This document shows, in pieces, positions 1 to 5,453 of a DNA stretch of 5,453 nucleotides (position 1 is the first letter of the stretch; each line of letters opens with the position of its first letter). This stretch comes from Opitutaceae bacterium (GTDB lineage: Bacteria; Verrucomicrobiota; Verrucomicrobiia; Opitutales; Opitutaceae). The position numbers and the translations under genes are program-made. A model generated the notes under the pieces. It had not been told where the DNA came from and ran no database searches. It saw only the letters and a program-made list of their open reading frames with translations. Location: assembly GCA_029979145.1 (NCBI GenBank), contig JAPOIC010000154.1:1-5453 (forward strand). The letters are read 5' to 3'.

Positions 1-117
1 CGATGGAATACAGGTCGGTGGGCGTGGCCGACCGTCGAGGACATCCAACGCGACGTCTACTGGGAGGCCGACAATCCGTCGCACCGCACTTCCGCCGGTC
101 GCCTCTTCTTCGACTAA
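1..117 (+). CDS. pdhA: Probable pyruvate dehydrogenase E1 alpha subunit, C-terminal end only (partial)
   Basis: An open frame enters from the left edge and stops at TAA 115-117, giving 38 residues that end in GRLFFD. The piece TVEDIQRDVYWEADNP resembles the last conserved segment of E1 alpha subunits, where a Ser-Pro-x-Pro stretch is followed by a short acidic helix and an Asp-Val-Tyr motif. A further tail of about 15 residues follows. The catalytic, thiamine-diphosphate-binding part of the protein lies outside the window. The identification rests mainly on position: the stop is 18 bases before E1 beta in the same direction, and E1 alpha-E1 beta-E2 is the usual gene order. The first ten residues (Trp- and Arg-rich, RWNTGRWAWP) are not what I would expect in this family and may reflect divergence or a sequence-edge error. 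Confidence is moderate because only the tail is visible. Confidence 0.6.
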   Translation, partial: RWNTGRWAWPTVEDIQRDVYWEADNPSHRTSAGRLFFD

Positions 118-135
118 TCTTCAACGCTCTTCACC

Positions 136-1113
136 GTGCCAATCATCACCTACCGCGAAGCCGTCCGTCATGCCCTCGCCGAGGAAATCGAGCGCGACAA
201 GAATGTCGTGCTCATGGGCGAGGAAGTCGGCCAGTTCAACGGCTCCTACAAAGTCTCCGAAGGCCTCCTGGCCAAGTTCGGCCCGGACCGCATCGTCGAC
301 ACCCCAATCTCCGAGGCCGGCTTCATCGGCTTGGGCATCGGCGCGTCGATGCTCGGCATCCGCCCGGTCATGGAGCTCATGTTCTGGTCATTCTACTCGG
401 TCGCCTTTGACCAAATCCTGAACAACGCCGCCAACGTCCGCTACATGTCCGGCGGTCTCATCAACTGCCCGATCGTCATCCGCGGTCCGGCGAACGGCGG
501 CACCAATGTCGGCGCCACCCATTCGCACACGCCGGAAAACGTCCTCGCCAACCACCCAGGCGTGAAGGTCGTCGTTCCGGCCACGCCTTACGACGCCAAG
601 GGCCTCCTGAAGTCCGCCATCCGCGACAACGACCCGGTGATGTTCCTCGAGAACACCCTGCTATACGGCGAAAGGGGCGAGGTGCCGGACGGCGAATACC
701 TCATCCCGCTCGGCAAGGCCGACGTGAAGCGCGAGGGCACCGACCTCACCATCGTCACCTATGGTCGCTCGGTCCTGCACTCGCTGAAGGCCGCCGAAAT
801 CCTGGAAAAGGAGCACGAGACGTCCGTCGAGGTGGTTGACCTGCGTTCCATCCGCCCGCTCGACATCGACACCGTGCTCACCTCCGTGGCCAAAACCCAC
901 CGTGTGCTGATCGTCGAGGAGCAAAAGCCGTTCTGCAGCGTCGCAACCCAAGTCGCCTACATGATTCAGCAGGAAGCCTTCGACGAGCTCGACGCGCCGA
1001 TCAAGCGCTTGTCCACCGTCGACGCTCCCGCGATCTACAGCCCGCCCATTGAAATCGAGCAGCTCCCGAACCCGGAGCGCGTCCTGAAGGCCGCGCTTGA
1101 GGTCCTCGCTTGA
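136..1113 (+). CDS. pdhB: Pyruvate dehydrogenase E1 component, beta subunit
   Basis: This 325-residue protein has the usual length and architecture of E1 beta: an N-terminal pyrimidine-binding transketolase-like domain (about 1-180) and a C-terminal transketolase domain (about 200-320). With E1 alpha it forms the thiamine-diphosphate-dependent E1 heterotetramer that decarboxylates pyruvate and reductively acetylates the E2 lipoyl group in the cytoplasm. Visible landmarks are the start MPIITYREAVRHAL, GEEVG (28-32), DTPISEAGF (55-63) with the glutamate (E60) expected to activate the cofactor, the conserved His129 in GATHSH, and the C-terminal VVDLRSIRPLD. Related 2-oxo acid dehydrogenases share this fold. 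The neighbours favour pyruvate, but branched-chain or acetoin substrates cannot be strictly excluded. The start is GTG at 136: an in-frame stop lies at 115-117, and the next methionine (residue 27) would remove conserved sequence. No Shine-Dalgarno sequence precedes it; the leader is pyrimidine-rich (CTCTTCACC). Confidence 0.95.
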   Translation: MPIITYREAVRHALAEEIERDKNVVLMGEEVGQFNGSYKVSEGLLAKFGPDRIVDTPISEAGFIGLGIGASMLGIRPVMELMFWSFYSVAFDQILNNAANVRYMSGGLINCPIVIRGPANGGTNVGATHSHTPENVLANHPGVKVVVPATPYDAKGLLKSAIRDNDPVMFLENTLLYGERGEVPDGEYLIPLGKADVKREGTDLTIVTYGRSVLHSLKAAEILEKEHETSVEVVDLRSIRPLDIDTVLTSVAKTHRVLIVEEQKPFCSVATQVAYMIQQEAFDELDAPIKRLSTVDAPAIYSPPIEIEQLPNPERVLKAALEVLA

Positions 1114-1146
1114 TTTCTTCCTCCGCAACCTTCCAATTCCGACACC

Positions 1147-2472
1147 ATGGCCGACATCATTGAAATGCCAAAACTCAGCGACACCATGACGGTGGGCACG
1201 CTGGTCAAATGGCTCAAAAAGGAAGGCGATACCGTCGCCAACGGCGACATGCTGGCCGAGGTCGAAACCGACAAGGCCACGATGGAGCTCGAGTGCTTCT
1301 TTGACGGCACCCTCTTGAAGATTTTCGCCGACGCCGGCTCGCAGGTCGAAATCGGCGCCCCGCTTTGCGCCATTGGTGAAAAGGGCGAAAAGGTCGAAGC
1401 TCCCGCCAAAAAGAGCGCACCCGCCGCCCCCGCTGAGGAAAAGAAGGCCGAGCCGAAACCGGAACCCAAGGCCGAAGCGCCCAAGCCGGAGCCGAAGGTC
1501 GAAAAGCCCAAGGCCGAATCCAAACCGGCCGAAGCGGCTCCGACGGAAACCGTCACTTCGGGTCGCGTGAGGATTTCTCCGCTCGCCAAGAAATTGGCCG
1601 CGGAAAAGGGCGTCGATTACACTCGCGTAAAAGGCACCGGCCCAGGCGGCCGGATCGTGCGCGCCGACATTCTCGCTGCGGAGAAAAATCCGCCCAAGTC
1701 CGCCGCCGCTGCCGCGGGTGGCGCCGGCAAACCCGCCAAGCCGGCCTGGCCCTGGCGCTCCGCGCTCGATAAGTCGGCCATCCAGGCTGAGGGCACCGCC
1801 GCGCTCTCCAACATGCGCGCGACCATCGCCAAGCGCCTGGTCGAGTCCAAGACCCAACTCCCTCATTTCTACCTCGAGATCGAGGTCGACGCCGCGCCGC
1901 TCAACGCCCTGCGCGAACAGATCAACGCGGGCCTCGGCAACGACGGCGTGCGCGTCTCCGTCAACGACCTGATTCTCAAGGCCTCCGCCCTCGCCCTCCG
2001 CGCCGTCCCCGCCGTCAACTGCTCGTGGACCGACGCCGGCATCAAGGCGCACGCCAGCACCCACGTGTCGTTCGCCGTCGCCATCGATGACGGCCTGATC
2101 ACGCCCGTGATCAAGGACACCGACCAAAAGAGCGTTTTCGACATCAGCAACGAAGCCAAGGACCTCGCCAAGCGCGCCAAGGCCAAGAAGCTCGCCCCGG
2201 CCGAATTCACCGGCGGCACGTTCTGCGTGAGCAACCTCGGCATGATGAGCATCTCCCGTTTCAGCGCCATCATCAACCCGCCGAACGCCGCGATCCTCGC
2301 CGTCGGCACGACCGTCAAAAAGCCGGTCGTGGAGAAAGACCAGATCGTCATCGGCGACCGCATGGCCCTCACCCTCTCCTGCGACCACCGCGTGGTGGAC
2401 GGCGCCGTCGGCGCCCAGTTCCTCAACGCCCTCAAGTCGCATCTCGAAACGCCCGCACTGCTTCTCGTCTGA
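1147..2472 (+). CDS. pdhC: Dihydrolipoyl acetyltransferase, E2 component of pyruvate dehydrogenase
   Basis: This 441-residue E2 forms the core of the complex and moves the acetyl group from its lipoyl arm to CoA. There is one lipoyl domain (about 2-78) with the modified lysine K43 in VETDKATMELE. A flexible Lys/Pro/Glu-rich linker (about 82-137) follows, then a peripheral-subunit-binding domain (about 140-176: RISPLAKKLAAEKGV and GTGPGGRIVRADI) that docks E1 or E3. A second Ala/Gly/Pro-rich linker covers about 177-215, and the catalytic acyltransferase domain runs from about 217 to 441. Catalytic features are FCVSNLG (359-365, with S362) and DHRVVDG (413-419, with H414 and D418). Many actinobacterial and proteobacterial E2 proteins carry two or three lipoyl domains; this one has a single domain. 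The ATG at 1147 gives the standard start MADIIEMPKLSDTM. It lies 33 bases after E1 beta with no Shine-Dalgarno sequence. The pyruvate assignment depends on the neighbouring E1 genes. Confidence 0.96.
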   Translation: MADIIEMPKLSDTMTVGTLVKWLKKEGDTVANGDMLAEVETDKATMELECFFDGTLLKIFADAGSQVEIGAPLCAIGEKGEKVEAPAKKSAPAAPAEEKKAEPKPEPKAEAPKPEPKVEKPKAESKPAEAAPTETVTSGRVRISPLAKKLAAEKGVDYTRVKGTGPGGRIVRADILAAEKNPPKSAAAAAGGAGKPAKPAWPWRSALDKSAIQAEGTAALSNMRATIAKRLVESKTQLPHFYLEIEVDAAPLNALREQINAGLGNDGVRVSVNDLILKASALALRAVPAVNCSWTDAGIKAHASTHVSFAVAIDDGLITPVIKDTDQKSVFDISNEAKDLAKRAKAKKLAPAEFTGGTFCVSNLGMMSISRFSAIINPPNAAILAVGTTVKKPVVEKDQIVIGDRMALTLSCDHRVVDGAVGAQFLNALKSHLETPALLLV

Positions 2473-2480
2473 TCGCGGTG

Positions 2481-2510
2481 GGCCGCGCGCTCCGCCGCGC
2501 GGCTTTTTCT
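2481..2510 (+). terminator. Intrinsic terminator after the pyruvate dehydrogenase operon
   Basis: A perfect 8-bp GC stem (GCCGCGCG at 2482-2489 with CGCGCGGC at 2496-2503) encloses a 6-base loop. It is extended by a possible G-U pair (2481 with 2504) and followed at once by TTTTTCT. It begins 8 bases after the E2 stop codon, as expected for Rho-independent termination of the + strand operon. On the opposite strand the hairpin is preceded, not followed, by the T-run equivalent, so it should work in one direction only. Confidence 0.82.
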
Positions 2511-2539
2511 GTAGCGTTTCGCTTCCCCGCAACCAATTC

Positions 2540-2560
2540 GCCGCGCGCCGAGCGCACGGC
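2540..2560 (-). terminator. Weak candidate terminator for the phosphohexomutase operon
   Basis: On the - strand, GCCGTGCG (2560-2553) can pair with CGCGCGGC (2547-2540) across a 5-base loop, with one G-U wobble, giving an 8-bp stem. The mismatch would be C-A on the + strand, so the hairpin favours the - strand transcript. It lies about 120 bases past the phosphohexomutase stop, and the sequence after it (GAATTGGTTG) has only scattered T residues. Chance pairing in GC-rich DNA is a real alternative. Confidence 0.2.
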
Positions 2561-2570
2561 CCACCCGGTT

Positions 2571-2625
2571 TGTCACTCTGAGCGCAGCGCAAACTGCAGT
2601 AGTGCGACCGCACTGAACACTTCGC
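2571..2625. repeat. Possible dispersed intergenic repeat with a small hairpin
   Basis: The segment starts TGTCACTCTGAGCGCAGCGC, resembling the TCATTCTGAGCGAAGCG-type intergenic repeats I recall from several bacterial genomes. It also contains a short perfect inverted repeat, AGTGC-GACC-GCACT, at 2601-2614. It lies between two convergent genes, the usual place for such elements. Only one copy is in the window, so repeat status cannot be shown here. No T-run follows the hairpin on either strand, so it is unlikely to be a simple terminator. Confidence 0.3.
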
Positions 2626-2679
2626 AACACCCAAGCCGTTTCCCTCGCCAATGCAGCCGCGTCTGTGCGTCCGGCCGCT

Positions 2680-4629
2680 TCAGCTCTCCGCGCGCTGCTT
2701 CGCGTCGGCCTCGATCAATTTGATCAAAGCATCAAGCGTCTCCTTGGTCTTGGCCTTGACGGCAGGGAGTTCCGCTGCGCTGCCGACCTTTGCGCTGGCA
2801 AAGAGGTAGAACTTCATCTTCGGCTCCGTGCCACTGCCGCGCGCGGCGAAGCTGTAACCGTTGCTCAGCGTCACGAAATACAGGTCCTGCTTCGGGACCA
2901 GCTCACCGTCGGCGTCGCGGATATCCTGCCGACCGAAGTCCTCGAACTTCTTCACGGTCACGTCGCCAAAAGCCTTGGGCGGATTCGACCGATAGGTCTC
3001 GAGGATGCGTTTGATCTTCGCGCTGCCCGTCGCGCCCTCGTAATAGAGGTTGATCACGCCTTCGAGGAAGAAGCCGTATTTCAGATAAATCTCGTCGAGA
3101 AACTCACCCACCGTGACGCCGCGCTCTTTCAGCGCCGAGCACAGCTCAGCAAACATCAGGCAAGCCGAATTGCCGTCCTTGTCGCGCAGGTAGTCATTGG
3201 GCAGGTAGCCGTAGCTCTCTTCCGTGCCGAAGGCATAGAAGGTCGCGTGCTGCTGGAGCAGCTTGGCCCGCTCGGAAAAGCTCAACGCCGCCACGTCCAC
3301 CGTGTCGCCCACGGCTTTCAGCATCTGATCCTCGTAGCCGCGTTGCTTGGCCGCGATCCACTTGAAACCGGTGAGCGTGTTGATGACCTTCACGCCGTGA
3401 CCTTCGCCAATGGCATCCTGGAGGCGCGTGGTCACAAAGGTTTTCACGATCGCCACGCGGTCCGAGCCCTGCGCCGGAATGACGCCGAACTCCTTGTATT
3501 TCGCCAGCCGGTATTCCGTCAGCAGCGAGCCGATCTGGTTGCCCGTGAGCAGTTCCATCTTGCCGGCGCGGTTGCGCACGGCGACGCCCATGCGGTCGGC
3601 ATCGGGATCGGTCGCCAAGACCACGTCCGCGCCGTTGACCTCGGCCAACGTCACGCCGCGGGAGAGTGCCTCGGCGTTTTCGGGGTTCGGCGATTTCACC
3701 GTCGGAAAGCGCGCATCAAAATCCAGCTGCTCCGGCACCGGGTTCACGTGACAGCCGGCATGAATTAGAAGCGGCAACGAGTGGATTGCGCCGGTGCCAT
3801 GGATGTTCGTGAACACGACCCTGAGCTTGGTGCGCTTGACCACGCCGGCATCGAGCAAGGCCGTGGCCGCCGCCGTGAGGTATTCATCGTCGGCATGGCG
3901 GTCGAGTGTTTGCACGCGCGTCAGCTCCACGTCGAGGAAGGCCCCGAGTGCGCCGAGCGGGACTGCATTCACTTCGTCGACGATGCCCTTGTCGTGCGGC
4001 GGCACCACCTGGGCGCCATCGTCAAAGTAGGCCTTGAAACCGTTGTCGTGCGGCGGATTGTGGCTCGCCGTGATCACGATGCCGGCTTGGGCGCGCAGCG
4101 AGCGCACCGCAAAGCTCAGCTGAGGCGTGGGCCGCGGACCGTCGAAGATTGCAGCCTCGCCGCCGAGCTTCACCCACGTCGAAGCCGCCAGCTCGCAAAA
4201 ATGGCGGGAGAAATTCCGGACGTCGTGGGCGATCACCAATTTTGGCGCGACCGCCGCTCCCTGACTGTCCTGGTAGCGCTTGGTGTAGCGATAAAGCCCG
4301 ATGACCGCGCGAATCAGCGTGAAATCGTTGAGCACATTGCTGCCGATCGCAGCATGGGCTGGCGCCGTGTCTGGCGCCGCTGCGCCGCGTTCCGAAGCCG
4401 TCACGATTCGGCCCACGGTGCGCCCGCGCATGCCGCCCGTGCCGAAGGCGAGAAACGTATAAAACCGGTCGTTCAGCTCCGCCCATTCCCCGGCCTCGAC
4501 CAATTCGCCGATGCCCTGCTCCGCCCACGCCGGCAACCCCGCCGCCAGAAAGGCGCGGATGTTTTCCACGGTCGAGGCCATCAGGTGTCCGGCTGCGCCG
4601 GCTGCATCAATTTTTTCGAGAATACTCAT
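2680..4629 (-). CDS. PGM2/PgcA-like phosphohexomutase (phosphoglucomutase/phosphomannomutase)
   Basis: This 649-residue cytoplasmic enzyme of the alpha-D-phosphohexomutase superfamily would interconvert hexose-6-phosphate and hexose-1-phosphate through a phosphoserine. All four family signatures are present: TASHNPP with phosphoserine S189, the metal loop DPDADR (341-346), the sugar-binding loop GTEESYG (468-474), and the phosphate-binding loop RGSGTEP (597-603) in the C-terminal domain. FGTGGMRG (62-69) and NGFKAYFDDGAQVVPPHDKGI-type sequence after the catalytic serine match the PGM2/PgcA branch rather than ManB or GlmM. It is somewhat longer than the roughly 580-610 residues of that branch, with an Ala-rich insertion near 78-94 and another near 432-462. 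I chose the ATG at 4629. A TTG two codons upstream (4635) would add only Met-Thr. It follows the pyrophosphorylase by 9 bases, so the two are probably co-transcribed. Substrate (glucose, mannose or N-acetylglucosamine phosphate) is not settled by sequence; glucose is likeliest. Confidence 0.92.
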   Translation of the reverse strand: MSILEKIDAAGAAGHLMASTVENIRAFLAAGLPAWAEQGIGELVEAGEWAELNDRFYTFLAFGTGGMRGRTVGRIVTASERGAAAPDTAPAHAAIGSNVLNDFTLIRAVIGLYRYTKRYQDSQGAAVAPKLVIAHDVRNFSRHFCELAASTWVKLGGEAAIFDGPRPTPQLSFAVRSLRAQAGIVITASHNPPHDNGFKAYFDDGAQVVPPHDKGIVDEVNAVPLGALGAFLDVELTRVQTLDRHADDEYLTAAATALLDAGVVKRTKLRVVFTNIHGTGAIHSLPLLIHAGCHVNPVPEQLDFDARFPTVKSPNPENAEALSRGVTLAEVNGADVVLATDPDADRMGVAVRNRAGKMELLTGNQIGSLLTEYRLAKYKEFGVIPAQGSDRVAIVKTFVTTRLQDAIGEGHGVKVINTLTGFKWIAAKQRGYEDQMLKAVGDTVDVAALSFSERAKLLQQHATFYAFGTEESYGYLPNDYLRDKDGNSACLMFAELCSALKERGVTVGEFLDEIYLKYGFFLEGVINLYYEGATGSAKIKRILETYRSNPPKAFGDVTVKKFEDFGRQDIRDADGELVPKQDLYFVTLSNGYSFAARGSGTEPKMKFYLFASAKVGSAAELPAVKAKTKETLDALIKLIEADAKQRAES

Positions 4630-4638
4630 CGTCAAGAT

Positions 4639-5453
4639 TCAGGTTGGATCGCCGAGATAAAGTCCCGCGGAGATTTCCGGCGGAGGCGAAAGTTTTCCCC
4701 AGCTGGAGGCGAAAGAATCAGGATCGTCACCAAATAGCGGTGACACCTCGAACGCCACGGCCGGCAAACCCGAGTCATCCGTGGCCACGGCACCGCCCGC
4801 CGCCCGCACCCAGCGGGCAAATTGCCGAAGCTGGTCGTCGCGACAGGTCTGCGGCGAGTCATTGCCCTCAGCGTTCTTGACCGGCGAAAAATCTTCGGTC
4901 CGTGCCGTTTCGATCACGACCGGGTTGCGGGCAAATAGCAGGGCATCGAAGACGAACATTTCAAACTTCACGCCGTTTGGCTTTTCCGGCTTCACCGCCG
5001 CGCCCGCGGCATCGACCGTGGGAATCTTTTTGTCCGCGCGGTGAAACCCCAGCGCCGCGCCGTCGGCCCCGCGGGCCATGCGTCGGATAAACTCCCGGTC
5101 GAGGATGTGAATGGCAATGCTGCCGGCATTGAACCGCAGCCCGCCGGCGGCATCCGTCTCCTCCTGCATCGCCTTCGGCAGGTCCGAATACTCGACGACC
5201 ACGAGTTGCCCGTGTTGGGAGCAGAAGTGCCCGACCTTTTCGCCGGCATAGGCCTTCGGGACCATCTTGCTGCTCATCTCCGAACCGCGCTGCACGTGCC
5301 ACCCGATGAACGCGGGGTCGATGCAGCGCACAAGGGGATTGTCCACTTGGAAATAGCTGAGGATGTCGATGCCCTCCCGCTCCATCAGGTCGAGCGCGCC
5401 GCGGCGCGCCAGCCCCCGAAGGGAGCCGCCGTGACCGTCGGGGCTCATGGCGA
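4639..5453 (-). CDS. UDPGP-family (UAP1-like) UDP-sugar pyrophosphorylase, C-terminal part (partial)
   Basis: The frame runs in from the right edge and stops at 4641-4639. The visible 271 residues match the second half of type 1 UDPGP enzymes, which join UTP and a sugar-1-phosphate into a UDP-sugar and pyrophosphate. Numbering from the Met at 5448, landmarks are SPDGHGG (2-8, like the APDGNGG of UAP1), FQVDNPL (33-39) with the metal-site aspartate region, VVEYSDLP (84-91), RFNAGSIAIH (105-114), KPNGVKFEMFVFDAL (156-170), and FSPVKNAEGNDSP (187-199) with K191. These resemble UDP-N-acetylglucosamine pyrophosphorylase (UAP1) more than GalU or GlmU. The Met at 5448 is internal: upstream codons stay open, and SPDGHGG lies near residue 220 in UAP1, so about 200 N-terminal residues are outside the window. 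Substrate could be GlcNAc-1-P or glucose-1-P; many bacterial members are annotated only as UDPGP type 1. It probably forms an operon with the mutase. Confidence 0.87.
   Translation of the reverse strand, partial: AMSPDGHGGSLRGLARRGALDLMEREGIDILSYFQVDNPLVRCIDPAFIGWHVQRGSEMSSKMVPKAYAGEKVGHFCSQHGQLVVVEYSDLPKAMQEETDAAGGLRFNAGSIAIHILDREFIRRMARGADGAALGFHRADKKIPTVDAAGAAVKPEKPNGVKFEMFVFDALLFARNPVVIETARTEDFSPVKNAEGNDSPQTCRDDQLRQFARWVRAAGGAVATDDSGLPAVAFEVSPLFGDDPDSFASSWGKLSPPPEISAGLYLGDPT

Noticed and set aside
661..2634. Long - strand open frame of 657 codons opposite E1 beta and E2
   Set aside because: It is fully antisense to two well-supported genes. Its translation is low-complexity (runs of Gly, Arg, Leu and Phe, such as FGLGLFDLRLRLGRFGLGF) with no recognisable domain, as expected from a mirror frame of GC-rich coding DNA.
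2478..2723. Small + strand open frame of 81 codons in the convergent intergenic region
   Set aside because: It runs through the E2 terminator and into the mutase 3' end on the opposite strand, and has no plausible start context or domain.
2665..3768. Long + strand open frame of 367 codons opposite the phosphohexomutase
   Set aside because: It is antisense to a protein with all four family motifs, is His/Arg/Leu-rich, and shows no domain. It is a codon-bias shadow.
4633..4635. TTG at 4635 as the mutase start
   Set aside because: It adds only two residues (Met-Thr), leaves 3 bases after the upstream stop, and has no better ribosome-binding context than the ATG at 4629. The ATG is preferred, though the TTG is not formally excluded.
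3781..4737. + strand open frame of 318 codons opposite the mutase N-terminus
   Set aside because: It also lies antisense to conserved coding sequence including the catalytic serine motif, and it crosses the junction of the two - strand genes. No recognisable protein.
5446..5448. ATG at 5448 as the true start of the UDPGP-family protein
   Set aside because: The following SPDGHGG motif is internal in this family and the frame stays open to the window edge, so the gene is truncated by the window.

Overview
The window is GC-rich, densely coding bacterial chromosome carrying ordinary central metabolism, in two converging blocks. GC-rich codon use, the lack of Shine-Dalgarno sequences and the look of the proteins suggest a Verrucomicrobiota member, perhaps Opitutales. 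That placement is recalled resemblance, not a search result. No mobile element, CRISPR array, tRNA or rRNA was seen.

Left block, + strand (1-2510): a pyruvate dehydrogenase complex operon. It begins with the last codons of what is probably the E1 alpha subunit (1-117). Complete E1 beta (136-1113) and E2 dihydrolipoyl acetyltransferase (1147-2472) follow, spaced 18 and 33 bases apart. A strong intrinsic terminator (2481-2510) sits 8 bases after the E2 stop, so the E3 gene (lipoamide dehydrogenase) is not downstream in this operon. E1 decarboxylates pyruvate with thiamine diphosphate and loads the acetyl group onto the E2 lipoyl arm. E2 then passes it to CoA.

Middle (2473-2679): a 207-base convergent intergenic region with the E2 terminator, a second GC-rich inverted repeat that might act on the opposite strand, and a stretch resembling a dispersed intergenic repeat. 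No gene is seen here.

Right block, - strand (2680-5453): two genes 9 bases apart, read right to left. The first is the C-terminal part of a UDPGP-family (UAP1-like) nucleotide-sugar pyrophosphorylase, whose start lies beyond the right edge. The second is a complete 649-residue PGM2-like phosphohexomutase. Together they would interconvert sugar-6-phosphate and sugar-1-phosphate and then make a UDP-sugar for glycan, cell-envelope or glycogen synthesis.

I found no convincing novel system. The points most worth a second look are the pairing of two eukaryotic-style nucleotide-sugar enzymes in one operon, an insertion in the mutase before its sugar-binding loop, and the absence of Shine-Dalgarno sequences at all three observable starts.
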